Positions 16,690 to 25,690 of a stretch of 64,000 nt of DNA are shown here, piece by piece (within the stretch, counting starts at the first letter, position 1; the number at the start of each line of letters is the position of its first letter). The position numbers and the translations under genes were made by a program. Location: positions 62,001 through 126,000 of the forward strand of contig JAXMFB010000007.1 of NCBI GenBank assembly GCA_046347945.1, given 5' to 3'. Origin of the DNA: Zeimonas sp046347945 (GTDB lineage: Bacteria; Pseudomonadota; Gammaproteobacteria; Burkholderiales; Burkholderiaceae_E). The notes beneath the pieces are model-generated. The model worked only from the letters and a program-made list of their open reading frames with translations, had not been told where the DNA came from and ran no database searches.

Positions 16690-19452
16690 ATGCGGACCGA
16701 CCAGCCCGTCACCATCCAACGCGTCGACTATACCCCGCCCGCCTTCCTGGTGGAGGACGTGCGGCTCGACTTCGACCTCGACCCGCACGACACGGTGGTC
16801 CGGGCCGTGCTGCGTCTGCGGCGCAACCCGGCGCATCGGCCCGCGGACGGCAAGCCGGCGCCGCTGGTGCTCAATGGCGAGCGCCTGTCGCTCGTCGACG
16901 TGCGCATCGACGGCCGCGCGCTCGCGGCGCCGCAGTTCAGGATCGAAGGCGATGCGCTGACGGTGCCGCAGGTGCCCGACCGCTTCGAGCTCGCGACGGT
17001 GTCGCGCATCGCACCTGCCGCGAACACCTCGCTGAGCGGCCTGTACGTCTCGAACGACAACTTCTTCACCCAGTGCGAGGCCGAGGGCTTTCGCCGCATC
17101 ACCTGGTTCCCCGACCGTCCCGACGTGATGGCCCGCTACACGGTCACGCTGCGCGCGCCGCGCGAGCGCTATCCGGTGCTGCTGTCCAACGGCAACCTGG
17201 TGGCCAGCGGCGACTGCGAGCCCGCAGGCCCCGACGGCGCCGACCGACGCGGCTGGCACTGGGCCACCTGGGAAGATCCGTTCCCGAAGCCGAGCTACCT
17301 GTTCGCGGTGGTAGCAGGCAGGCTGGTCGCCACCGAGCGCCGCCTGCGCATCCGCTCGGGCCGCGAAGTGCTGCTGCAGGTCTGGGTGGAGCCCGACAAC
17401 GAGGACCGCACCGGTCACGCAATGGAGTCGCTGGTACGCGCGATCCGCTGGGACGAGGAGCGCTTCGGCCTCGAGCTCGACCTCGACCGGTTCATGATCG
17501 TCGCGGTCGGCGACTTCAACATGGGGGCGATGGAGAACAAGGGGCTGAACATCTTCAACTCGAAGTACGTGTTCGCCAATCCGCGCATCGCCACCGACCA
17601 GGACTTCGCGGCGATCGAATCGGTGGTCGGCCATGAGTACTTCCACAACTGGACCGGCAACCGCGTGACCTGCCGCGACTGGTTCCAGCTGACGCTGAAG
17701 GAAGGCCTGACCGTCTTTCGCGACCAGGAGTTCTCGGCCGACGTGCTGGCCGCGCGCAGCACCACGCCCGCCGCGGCGGCGAGCGCGCGCGCAGTCAAGC
17801 GCATCGAGGATGTGCGCGTGCTGCGCGCGGCGCAGTTCCCCGAGGACGCCGGGCCGATGGCGCACCCTATCCGTCCCGACAGCTACCAGGAGATCAACAA
17901 CTTCTACACGGTGACGGTATACGAGAAGGGCGCCGAGGTCATCCGGATGCTGCAGACGCTGGTCGGCCGCGACGGCTTCCGGCGCGGCATGGACCTCTAT
18001 TTCCGGCGCCACGACGGCCACGCGGTCACGTGCGACGACTTCGTCGCCGCGATCGCCGACGCCAACGGCGTCGCGCTCGCCCAGTTCGGCCGCTGGTATT
18101 CGCAGGCCGGCACGCCGCGGGTGCGCGCCAGCGGTCGCTACGACGCGCAGGCGCGCCGCTACGTGCTCGAGCTCGAGCAGCGCTGCCCGCCCTCGCCCGG
18201 CCAGGCGAGCAAGGCGCCATTCCACATTCCGCTGGCGCTCGGGCTCGTCGGCCCCGATGGCCGCGACTGCGAACTGCGGGTGGCCGAGGAGCGCGACGGC
18301 GCGCTGCGCCCGGTGGCCGCGCGCGCCGACCGCGATGCGCACGGCCACACGCTGGTGCTCGAGGTCACCGAGCCGCGGCACGTGTTCGTCTTCGACGGCA
18401 TCGACGCCGAGCCGATCCCCTCGCTCGCGCGCAACTTCTCGGCGCCGGTGGTGATCGAACTCGACTACGACGACGCGCAACTCGCGTTCCTCGCGGCGCA
18501 CGACAGCGATCCGTTCAACCGCTGGGAAGCCGCGCAGAGGCTGGCGGTCAACGGCGTGCTGGCGATCGTCGCCGGCGCCGATCCGGTGCAGCGCTGCGCG
18601 CCGCTGGCCGCGGCGCTCGGGCGCCTGCTCGAAGTCGAATCGCTCGACCCGGCGTATCGCGACCAGCTGTTCGTGCTGCCGTCCGAAGGCTTCATCGCCG
18701 AGCAGTTGTCGGTCGTCGACCCGCAGGCGCTGCGCCATGCGCGCAACGCGCTGCGGCGCGGCGTGGCCGGGGCGCTTGCCGAGCAGTGGGCGCCGAGCTA
18801 CGCGGCGCTCGGCGACGCCGGCCCCTACTCGCCCGAGCCCGCCGCCGCGGGACGTCGTGCGCTGAAGAACACGGTGCTCGCGTGGTGGGTCGAGACGCAA
18901 TCGCCGGCCGCGGTCGCCGCCGCCGAGGCGCAGTTCCAGCGCGCCGACAACATGACCGATCGCGCCGGCGCGCTGCACGCGCTGCTGCGCACGACGGCGC
19001 CGCAGCGCGAAGCGGCGCTCGCCCGCTTCGCGCAGGACTTCGCCGCCGAGCCGCTGGTACTCGACAAGTGGTTCTCGATGCAGGCGACGATGCACCGGCA
19101 CGCCGGCGACCCGCCGGTGCTCTCGCGGGTGCGGGCGCTGCTCGGCCACCCGGCCTTCTCGGTGCGCAACCCGAATCGCGTTCGCGCGCTGGTCGGCAGC
19201 TTCTGCAACGGCAACCTCGCCGAGTTCCACGCCGCCGACGGCTCGGGCTACGCGTTCTGGCGCGAACAGGTGCTCGCGATCGACGCGATCAACCCGCAGG
19301 TGGCCGCGCGCCTGGCGCGCGCGCTCGATCGGTGGCGCAAGTTCACTCCGGAGCGCCAGGCGGCGATGCGCGCGGCGCTCGAGCAGGTGGCCGCGCACGA
19401 GCCGCTGTCGGCCGACGTGCGCGAGATCGTCGGCAAGGCGCTGGCATCCTGA
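16690..19452 (+). CDS. pepN: Aminopeptidase N (M1 family)
   Basis: This 920-residue cytoplasmic zinc aminopeptidase has GAMEN at residues 279-283 and the zinc site HEYFH at 315-319 with the third ligand Glu338 (LTLKEGLTVF). The catalytic tyrosine region is EINNFYTVTVYEKGAEV. The C-terminal third is the helical superhelix of PepN (DUF3458 region, RWEAAQRLAVN). It removes N-terminal residues from peptides in general protein turnover. E. coli PepN is about 870 residues; the extra length here is spread through loops. ATG 16690 follows the pattern MRTDQPVTIQRVDYTPP. fbp begins 23 bases after its stop, suggesting cotranscription. Confidence 0.96.
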   Translation: MRTDQPVTIQRVDYTPPAFLVEDVRLDFDLDPHDTVVRAVLRLRRNPAHRPADGKPAPLVLNGERLSLVDVRIDGRALAAPQFRIEGDALTVPQVPDRFELATVSRIAPAANTSLSGLYVSNDNFFTQCEAEGFRRITWFPDRPDVMARYTVTLRAPRERYPVLLSNGNLVASGDCEPAGPDGADRRGWHWATWEDPFPKPSYLFAVVAGRLVATERRLRIRSGREVLLQVWVEPDNEDRTGHAMESLVRAIRWDEERFGLELDLDRFMIVAVGDFNMGAMENKGLNIFNSKYVFANPRIATDQDFAAIESVVGHEYFHNWTGNRVTCRDWFQLTLKEGLTVFRDQEFSADVLAARSTTPAAAASARAVKRIEDVRVLRAAQFPEDAGPMAHPIRPDSYQEINNFYTVTVYEKGAEVIRMLQTLVGRDGFRRGMDLYFRRHDGHAVTCDDFVAAIADANGVALAQFGRWYSQAGTPRVRASGRYDAQARRYVLELEQRCPPSPGQASKAPFHIPLALGLVGPDGRDCELRVAEERDGALRPVAARADRDAHGHTLVLEVTEPRHVFVFDGIDAEPIPSLARNFSAPVVIELDYDDAQLAFLAAHDSDPFNRWEAAQRLAVNGVLAIVAGADPVQRCAPLAAALGRLLEVESLDPAYRDQLFVLPSEGFIAEQLSVVDPQALRHARNALRRGVAGALAEQWAPSYAALGDAGPYSPEPAAAGRRALKNTVLAWWVETQSPAAVAAAEAQFQRADNMTDRAGALHALLRTTAPQREAALARFAQDFAAEPLVLDKWFSMQATMHRHAGDPPVLSRVRALLGHPAFSVRNPNRVRALVGSFCNGNLAEFHAADGSGYAFWREQVLAIDAINPQVAARLARALDRWRKFTPERQAAMRAALEQVAAHEPLSADVREIVGKALAS

Positions 19453-19474
19453 ATCCACGGCAACAGGAAGCGCC

Positions 19475-20485
19475 ATGGCATCCCGCATCAGCCTCACCCA
19501 GTACCTGGTCGAAAAGCAGCGCGAGAAGGGACTCATCCCCGCCGAATTGCGGTTGCTGCTCGAGGTCGTCGCGCGCGCCTGCAAGCGCATCGGCTACGCG
19601 GTCTCGCGCGGCGCGATCGACGGCGTGCTCGGCGAGGCGGGCTCGTCGAACGTGCAGGGCGAGGCGCAGAAGAAGCTCGACGTGATCGCCAACGAGGCGC
19701 TGCTCGAGGCCAACGAATGGGGCGGCAACCTCGCCGCGATGGCCTCCGAGGAAATGGACCACCCGTACACGATCCCGCACCGCTATCCGAAGGGCGAGTT
19801 CCTGCTGCTGTTCGACCCGCTGGACGGCTCGTCGAACATCGACGTCAACGTGTCGATCGGCACGATCTTCTCGGTGCTGCGGCTTCCCGAGGGCGTGAAG
19901 GCGCCCGGCGAGGAGCACTTCCTGCAACCCGGCAGGAATCAGGTCGCGGCGGGCTACGCGGTCTACGGCCCGTCGACGCTGCTGGTGCTGACCGTGGGCG
20001 ACGGCGTGGCCTGCTTCACGCTCGACAAGGAGATCGGCAGCTGGTGGCTCACGGTCGAGCGCATGCACGTTCCGGAGCACACGCGCGAGTTCGCGATCAA
20101 CGCGTCGAACGCACGCCACTGGCAACCGCCGGTCAAGCGCTACGTCGACGAACTGCTCGCCGGGCGCGAAGGCCCGCGCGGTGTCGATTTCAACATGCGC
20201 TGGGTCGCGTCGATGGTCGCCGACGTACACCGCATCCTGTGCCGCGGCGGAATCTTCATGTACCCGCGCGACAGCCGCGAGCCCGGCAAGCCGGGCAAGC
20301 TGCGCCTGCTCTACGAGGCCAACCCGATGTCGTTCCTCGTCGAGCAGGCGGGCGGCACCGCCACCAACGGCCACCAGCGGATCATGGAGATCGTGCCGAC
20401 GCAACTGCACGAGCGCGTCGCCGTGATCCTCGGCTCGAAGGCAGAGGTCGAACGCGTGACGAGCTACCACCGCGAGCATGGCTGA
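19475..20485 (+). CDS. fbp: Fructose-1,6-bisphosphatase class 1
   Basis: This 336-residue enzyme has the metal-binding signature LFDPLDGSSNIDVN near residue 115 and the C-terminal GGIFMYPRDS, LYEANPMSFLVEQAGG motifs. It hydrolyses fructose-1,6-bisphosphate to fructose-6-phosphate and phosphate in gluconeogenesis, or in the Calvin cycle in autotrophs. No other Calvin-cycle gene is present here, so gluconeogenesis is more likely. It follows pepN closely. The stop codon sits inside a 14-bp tandem repeat, so the coding end coincides with a duplicated segment. Confidence 0.96.
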   Translation: MASRISLTQYLVEKQREKGLIPAELRLLLEVVARACKRIGYAVSRGAIDGVLGEAGSSNVQGEAQKKLDVIANEALLEANEWGGNLAAMASEEMDHPYTIPHRYPKGEFLLLFDPLDGSSNIDVNVSIGTIFSVLRLPEGVKAPGEEHFLQPGRNQVAAGYAVYGPSTLLVLTVGDGVACFTLDKEIGSWWLTVERMHVPEHTREFAINASNARHWQPPVKRYVDELLAGREGPRGVDFNMRWVASMVADVHRILCRGGIFMYPRDSREPGKPGKLRLLYEANPMSFLVEQAGGTATNGHQRIMEIVPTQLHERVAVILGSKAEVERVTSYHREHG

Positions 20486-20513
20486 GCGAGCATGGCTGAG
20501 CGAGCATGGCTGA
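20472..20513 (+). repeat. 14-bp tandem repeat, three copies, over the fbp stop codon
   Basis: The unit GCGAGCATGGCTGA occurs three times without change (20472-20485, 20486-20499, 20500-20513). The first copy contains the last codons and stop of fbp, and each later copy carries another TGA in the same register of the unit. Confidence 0.9.
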
Positions 20514-20527
20514 GCGCGCATGCTCGC
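20500..20527. terminator. Hairpin downstream of fbp
   Basis: GCGAGCATG (20500-20508, within the third repeat copy) pairs with CATGCTCGC (20519-20527) around a 10-base loop. It lies between the convergent fbp and acetyltransferase genes. There is no T-tract, so a terminator role is only likely from position. Confidence 0.4.
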
Positions 20528-20621
20528 AGTCATTCGTCCGCGGTCCAGCGAGCCTGCGTCGGCGCGGGCAAAGGCGCGGGCCGACTTCCGCACGAAAGAA
20601 CAACCGGCGAGCGCTCGATCG

Positions 20622-23357
20622 TCAGTCGATCGGCCGCCAGACGCGCTTGAGCGCCGGATCGTCGAGGTCCGTCTCGATGCTGAACCCCTGCGCCCGCATC
20701 AGCCCGATCATCGGCGCATTGATCGCCAGCACGAAGCCCTCGATGCGCTTCAGGCCCTTCGCCCGCGCCGCGTCGATGATCGCCTGCATCAGCGTCGTGC
20801 CCAGCCCCTGGCCGTGGAAGCGGTCGGCGATCGCGATCGCGAACTCGCAGGTCTGGCGATCGGGGTTCAGCAGGTAGCGCACCACGCCGATGATCGTCTC
20901 GTCGCCGTGCTCGGCCTGCGGATCGTCGGCGCCGATCGTCGCCACCAGCGCCAGCTCGCGGTCGTAGTCGATCTGCGTGTAGCGCGCGAGCATCCGCGGC
21001 GTGAGCTCGGTGAGCGCCGAGATGAAGCGGAAGTAACGCGACTGCCCGGACAATCCCCGCACGAAGCGCTGCAGCCGCTCGCCGTCCTCGGCACGGATCG
21101 GCCGGATCGTGTACCAGCGTCCGTCGCGCAGCGCGCGCTCGCCGACCATGTGCGCCGGGTACGGCATGATCGCCATGTGCCCGTAGCGCGGCCCCGAGGG
21201 CGGTTCGCCGGAAACCCGGGCGCGCGGCGTCTGGCGGTCGAGCACGATGCGCCCGTCGACGGCGACCACGTCGGCGCCGTCGGCGATGATCGGGTTGATG
21301 TCCATCTCGGCGATCTGCGGCAGCTCGCAGACCATCTCGGACACGCGCACCAGTACGCGCACCAGCGCCTCGACGTCGATCGCCGGCGCGCCGCGGAATT
21401 CCCCGAGCGTCTGCGCAACGCGGGTGCGCGCGATCATGCTGCGCGCAAGGAAGCTGTTCAGCGGCGGAAACTCGAGCGTGGTGTCGCGCACCACCTCGAC
21501 CCGCGTGCCGCCGGTGCCGAACCCGATCACCGGACCGAACAGCGGGTCGCGGAACACGCCGACGTAGAGCTCGCGGCCGTGGCGGCCGGCCCGCATCGGC
21601 TGCAGCGTCACGCCTTCGAGTCGCGCGGCGGGGCGCGCGGCGCGCACGGCCTTGACGATTCCGGCGAACTGCCGCCGCACCTCGGTGGCGTTGCGCACGC
21701 TGAGCACCACGCCGCCCACGTCGCTCTTGTGCGCCACGTCGGGCGAGCTGATCTTCATCGCGACCGGGTAGCCCAGCCGGGCCGCGAGCGCTACCGCCTC
21801 GTCGGCGTCGCGCGCGAGCACGGTGCGGTTCACCGGGACGTGGAAGGCCGCCAGCAGCGCCTTCGATTCGAGTTCGGTGAGCGCTTCGCGGCCGGCGTCG
21901 AGCGCGTCGTCGAGCACGCGCCGCGCCGCGTCGAGGTCTGGCGCCTCCATGTCCGACAAGGGGGTCGGCACCTGCTGCAGCAGCATCTGGTTCTGGTAGA
22001 ACGTCGCCACCGACGAGAACGCGTCCACGGCCGCCTCCGGAGTGCGGTACACGGGCACGCCCGCCGCGTCGAGGCGACCGCGCAGCGCGCGCGTCGAGCG
22101 GTCGCCCAGCCAGCACGCGAACAGCGGCTTGACCAGCGTTCGCGCGATCGTCGCGACGCGATCGGTGATCGCCTCGACGGGCACGCCGGCATACGGTGTC
22201 ATCATCGCCAGCATCGCGTCGCATTCGGGGTCGTAGGCGATCGATTCGATCGCCGCTGCGTAGTCGTCGGCGTCGGCGGACATGCCCAGGTTCAGCGGAT
22301 TGACGACCTCGACGCCCGGCAGCGCGTCGCCGAGCCGGCGCGCGGTCGGCGGCGTGAACGTCGACAGGCGGATGCCCTGGAAGTACGCCTGGTCGGCGGC
22401 CAGCACCGCCGGCCCGTTGCCGTTGGAGATGACCGCCAGCCGCTTGCCGATCGGCCAGTTGCGCGACGCGAGGTAGCGCACCGCCGTGAACAGCTGCGTG
22501 AACAGGCGCACCTGCACGACGCCCGCCCGGCGCAGCGCCGCCGTGTAGACGGCGTCGCCGGCGACGATCGCACCCGAGTGGGTCCGCGCACCCGGCCGCG
22601 CCGCGTGGTCGCGCCCGCCCTTGAGCACCACCACCGGCTTGACGGTGGCGAGCGCCCGCAGCGCACTCATGAAGCTGCGCGAGTCGCGCACCGCCTCGAG
22701 GTAGACCACGACCGCTCGCGTCGCCGCGTCGCTGGCGAGGAAGTCGAGCACCTGCGCCACGTCGACGTCGACCTCGGCACCCAGCGACACCGCCAGCGAG
22801 AAACCGATCGTACTGTCGCCGGCCCAGTCGAGTACGGCGGCGTCGAGAACCCCCGACTGCGACACCAGCGCGACGTTGCCCGCCGGCGGCATCGTTCCCA
22901 TCCGGCCGGCATTGAGCCGCCGCGCCGGCCGCACGAAACCCATCGTCGCCGGGCCGAGCAGCCGGATGCGCGCTTCGCTCGCGATCGCGGCGAGCTCGGC
23001 CGCGCGCCTGGCGGTCACGTGCGGTGAGAGCAGCACCGCGCTGCGCACGCGCAGTGCGGCGGCGGTGCGCAGCGCCTGCGCCTCGTGCTCGGCGCCGACC
23101 GCGATCAGCGCGAGGTCGCAGCAGGGCGGCACGTCGCCGTCGGAAGCGTCGGCGGGGTCGGCACCCTCGGCATGCCGGGCTGCTTCGGAGCGCGCGCGGG
23201 CCGGCGCGTCACCCAGCGTCACGCGCCGCGCCTGCACCTTCGCCTCGCCCAGTTGCCGCGCCAGCTCGTCGATCCAGCCTGGCAGCTCGCCGGGCTCGAC
23301 CAGCAGAACGACCGTCGCCGGGTCGAACAGCGCGGACAGCTCGTGCAGGTGCTGCAT
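20622..23357 (-). CDS. PatZ/Pat-like protein lysine acetyltransferase (acyl-CoA synthetase-like plus GNAT)
   Basis: This 911-residue protein matches the layout of PatZ/YfiQ (about 890 residues). It has a CoA-binding and succinyl-CoA-ligase-like region at about residues 1-450 (VALVSQSGVLDAAVLDW, VISNGNGPAVLAADQA), an ATP-grasp region at about 490-700 (LGYPVAMKISSPDVAHKSDVGG), and a C-terminal GNAT domain at about 745-905 with the acetyl-CoA loop RFHGQGLGTTLM. Such enzymes acetylate lysines of acetyl-CoA synthetase and other metabolic proteins and can sense acyl-CoA through the ligase-like part. The gene ends convergent to fbp. Its ATG lies 15 bases after the stop of a deacetylase gene in the same direction, which supports a modification/removal pair. 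Confidence 0.85.
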   Translation of the reverse strand: MQHLHELSALFDPATVVLLVEPGELPGWIDELARQLGEAKVQARRVTLGDAPARARSEAARHAEGADPADASDGDVPPCCDLALIAVGAEHEAQALRTAAALRVRSAVLLSPHVTARRAAELAAIASEARIRLLGPATMGFVRPARRLNAGRMGTMPPAGNVALVSQSGVLDAAVLDWAGDSTIGFSLAVSLGAEVDVDVAQVLDFLASDAATRAVVVYLEAVRDSRSFMSALRALATVKPVVVLKGGRDHAARPGARTHSGAIVAGDAVYTAALRRAGVVQVRLFTQLFTAVRYLASRNWPIGKRLAVISNGNGPAVLAADQAYFQGIRLSTFTPPTARRLGDALPGVEVVNPLNLGMSADADDYAAAIESIAYDPECDAMLAMMTPYAGVPVEAITDRVATIARTLVKPLFACWLGDRSTRALRGRLDAAGVPVYRTPEAAVDAFSSVATFYQNQMLLQQVPTPLSDMEAPDLDAARRVLDDALDAGREALTELESKALLAAFHVPVNRTVLARDADEAVALAARLGYPVAMKISSPDVAHKSDVGGVVLSVRNATEVRRQFAGIVKAVRAARPAARLEGVTLQPMRAGRHGRELYVGVFRDPLFGPVIGFGTGGTRVEVVRDTTLEFPPLNSFLARSMIARTRVAQTLGEFRGAPAIDVEALVRVLVRVSEMVCELPQIAEMDINPIIADGADVVAVDGRIVLDRQTPRARVSGEPPSGPRYGHMAIMPYPAHMVGERALRDGRWYTIRPIRAEDGERLQRFVRGLSGQSRYFRFISALTELTPRMLARYTQIDYDRELALVATIGADDPQAEHGDETIIGVVRYLLNPDRQTCEFAIAIADRFHGQGLGTTLMQAIIDAARAKGLKRIEGFVLAINAPMIGLMRAQGFSIETDLDDPALKRVWRPID

Positions 23358-23372
23358 TGCCGGGCCCGCGCG

Positions 23373-24299
23373 TCAGTCGAGGCCGAGCAACGCCCGCAGG
23401 TGCAGCTCGACGCAACGCGCCAGCGCGGCGAGGTGGTAGCCGCCTTCCAGCGTCGACACGACCCGACCTTCGCAGGCCTCGTCGGCGAAGCGGGCGATCT
23501 CGCGGCTCACCCACGCGTAGTCCTCGTCGCGCCAGCCGAGGTGGCTCATGTCGTCCTCGCGGTGCGCGTCGAACCCGGCGGACACGAACAGCATCTGCGG
23601 ACGGAACGCCCGCAGCGCCGGCAGCCAGCGATCGGCGACCGCCGCGCGAAGCGCCGCGCCGTCGCTGTACGGCGGCAGGCCGACGTTGCACATGTTGGGC
23701 CCGCGCGCCTCCTCGCCGTTGAACGGATAGAGCCGCGTCTGGAACGTCGAGACCATCAGCACCCGATCGTCGCCGGCCAGGATCTCCTCGCTGCCGTTGC
23801 CGTGGTGCACGTCGAAGTCGATCAGCGCGACACGCTCGAGGCCGAGGACGTCGGTGGCGTGGCGGATGCCGACCGCCACGTTGTTGAAGAAGCAGAAGCC
23901 CATCGCCTGGGCGCTGGTGGCGTGATGGCCAGGCGGGCGCACCGCGCAGAATGCGCGTCGGTAGTCGCCGCGCGCCACGAGTTCCGTCGCCAGCACCAGC
24001 GCGCCGGCCGCGTGCAGCGCTGCGGTCCAGGTGTGCGGGTTCATCGCCGTGTCGGGATCGAGGCTCGCGTAGCCCTCGGCCGGCGACGCCGCCTGCAGTT
24101 CGTAGTAATGGCGCATGTCGTGCGCGCGGTCGATCTGCTCGGGGGTGGCCGCCGGCGCCTCGAGCGTGTCCATCGCGTCGAGGACCCCGCGCAACAGCAG
24201 GCGGTCGGAAATCGCCGCCAGCCGCTCGGGGCATTCCGGATGGTGCGGACCCATCTCGTGCCGCATGAAGCTCGGATGGGTGATGTAGGCTGCCTTCAC
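23373..24299 (-). CDS. Histone-deacetylase-family (AcuC/HDAC-like) deacetylase
   Basis: This 308-residue protein has the class I/II HDAC fold motifs: HPSFMRHEMGPHHPECPERL at the start, RPPGHHA with the catalytic His pair, FFNNVAVG, the zinc ligands DFDVHHGNG and the late GGYHL loop. It is expected to remove acetyl (or longer acyl) groups from lysines or from small acetylated amines. GTG 24299 is chosen because GGAGGAG precedes it at good spacing and homology starts right there. It is the upstream gene of a two-gene unit with the PatZ-like acetyltransferase. Acetylpolyamine hydrolase activity is an alternative in this family. Confidence 0.88.
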   Translation of the reverse strand: MKAAYITHPSFMRHEMGPHHPECPERLAAISDRLLLRGVLDAMDTLEAPAATPEQIDRAHDMRHYYELQAASPAEGYASLDPDTAMNPHTWTAALHAAGALVLATELVARGDYRRAFCAVRPPGHHATSAQAMGFCFFNNVAVGIRHATDVLGLERVALIDFDVHHGNGSEEILAGDDRVLMVSTFQTRLYPFNGEEARGPNMCNVGLPPYSDGAALRAAVADRWLPALRAFRPQMLFVSAGFDAHREDDMSHLGWRDEDYAWVSREIARFADEACEGRVVSTLEGGYHLAALARCVELHLRALLGLD

Positions 24300-24516
24300 G
24301 TTGTGCTCCTCCGGCGGACACTGTAGCGCACCGACACCGCGGACCGAACTTGATCGCGGCGGGCGGCGCCGGCGGTGGCCGCGGTTGCGCAATCGCGACC
24401 GGCGACGTGCCGTTCGATCCGACGCTGCCGCTGCTGATGGCGCTGGGCATCGCGGGCCCGGGCCGGCGTCGGGTGGGCGCGAGCCGTCGCCCGTGCCGAT
24501 CCCGAACGGTGCGAAG

Positions 24517-25032
24517 ATGGCGGCCGTGTCGAACGGATCCGATCGTCATCCCCGCGCGACGCTCGCGCAGGAGTGCGGGCTGTCACAGCCGAAGCCGCCG
24601 CTGCTCGCCTGGCCGCCGGACCGGCACTTCGCGCTGGCCGTTCTCGCCGCGATCCCCGTGTGGCTCGCGCTGGCGCTCACGCTGGGCGAGCGGATGCGCT
24701 CGCCTTCCGGGTGGGCGGCATGGGCATCGCTGGTGCTGGTGCAGCCGGTGCTCGAGGAACTCCTGTTTCGCGGCGTGCTGCAGGGCCAGCTGCTGCGGCT
24801 GACCGGCGCACGTCGGCTCGGCCCGCTGACGGTGGCCAACCTGCTCGCGACGATCGGATTCGCGGCGATGCACCTGATCGCCCAGCCGCCCGGCTGGGCG
24901 CTGGCGGTCGCGGTGCCGTCGCTGGTCTTCGGGCACCTGCGCGAGCGCTTCGGCAGCGTCGCGCCGGCGATCGCCATGCACGCTCTCTACAACGCGGGGT
25001 TCGGCTTCGCGGCCTGGCTGGCCCGGGCCTGA
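24517..25032 (+). CDS. CPBP-family intramembrane glutamic protease
   Basis: This 171-residue membrane protein has the CPBP (CAAX/Abi) active-site motifs in order: EELLFRG near residue 88, FAAMHL near 118 and HALYN near 158. Four to five hydrophobic segments are present. The family cleaves substrates within the membrane, sometimes near a sorting tail. The size and the VLVQPVLEELLFRG context are like the small proteobacterial members, but no cognate sorting-signal protein is seen in the window. ATG 24517 is used; the open frame continues upstream without conserved features. It is divergent from the deacetylase gene and borders the worn zone that begins downstream. Confidence 0.8.
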   Translation: MAAVSNGSDRHPRATLAQECGLSQPKPPLLAWPPDRHFALAVLAAIPVWLALALTLGERMRSPSGWAAWASLVLVQPVLEELLFRGVLQGQLLRLTGARRLGPLTVANLLATIGFAAMHLIAQPPGWALAVAVPSLVFGHLRERFGSVAPAIAMHALYNAGFGFAAWLARA

Positions 25033-25261
25033 GACGCAAGGCGACACACGGTCGAATCCCCGTCAGCCCTGGATCGTGAAGGGTCGGCATGCTTGTCCAT
25101 GATCGGGGCCGAATCCGCGTTCACCACGAACGCGGCTGGCTCGAGGACTCTCGCGCCTTCGCTCGGGATTCCGACCTCTCGCTGGCGCTGTCTTGTGACG
25201 TCATCTGCGCACGGCCAGCCCTGCCCGCAGTCGGCCAAGAACAGTCCGTCGCGACGGCAGC

Positions 25262-25508
25262 CTGCGCGAGTTCGGCTTCATCGAGCGCAAGGAGAACGTC
25301 GTCTTCCCCGGGCCGCCGGGCGTGGGCAAGACGCATCTGGGCCTGGCGATCGCCGCGGCCAAGGGCGGGAGGCGGATCTACTACGGCACGCTGACCAACC
25401 TGATCCGCTCGCTCGAAGAGGCGCAGGCCGCCGGTCAGTCACGCCGGCGCGGTGCTCTTCTTCCAGCTCATGAACCGGCGCTACGAGCACGCCCCCACCG
25501 TCCTGATC
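25262..25508 (+). pseudogene. IS21-family istB ATPase remnant with internal deletion
   Basis: The first part, 25262-25439, reads LREFGFIERKENVVF followed by a Walker A motif GPPGVGKTHL and LIRSLEEAQAAG, as in IstB helper ATPases. The second part, 25440-25508, is in another frame and reads HAGAVLFFQLMNRRYEHA, the C-terminal region of the same protein. About 100 residues between them are missing, so this is a non-functional fossil of an insertion sequence. No istA and no terminal inverted repeats were found. The bases on either side (25033-25261 and 25509-25690) hold no gene I can recognise. Confidence 0.75.
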
Positions 25509-25690
25509 GCAGGCGGCGTACAGGCCGGCAAACGCAACCGGAGCGTAGCGGTCGGGGCCTCGGCCCCAGGGCTTCGCACGCGCTGCGTGCGCCTCGCCGA
25601 AATCCGGGGCATGGGCCACGGTGCCTGCATCCGGCCGGACCTCGACAATTTACTCACGTCATCCGACGCAACCCCTGTCGAGGAGCCGCC

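Noticed and set aside
24301..24516. N-terminal extension of the CPBP protease frame
   Set aside because: The extension is Arg/Gly-rich without membrane segments and overlaps the upstream region of the divergent deacetylase gene.
24987..25238. Minus-strand frame of 83 residues after the CPBP gene
   Set aside because: No recognisable motif and it overlaps the end of the CPBP gene; left as unassigned sequence.
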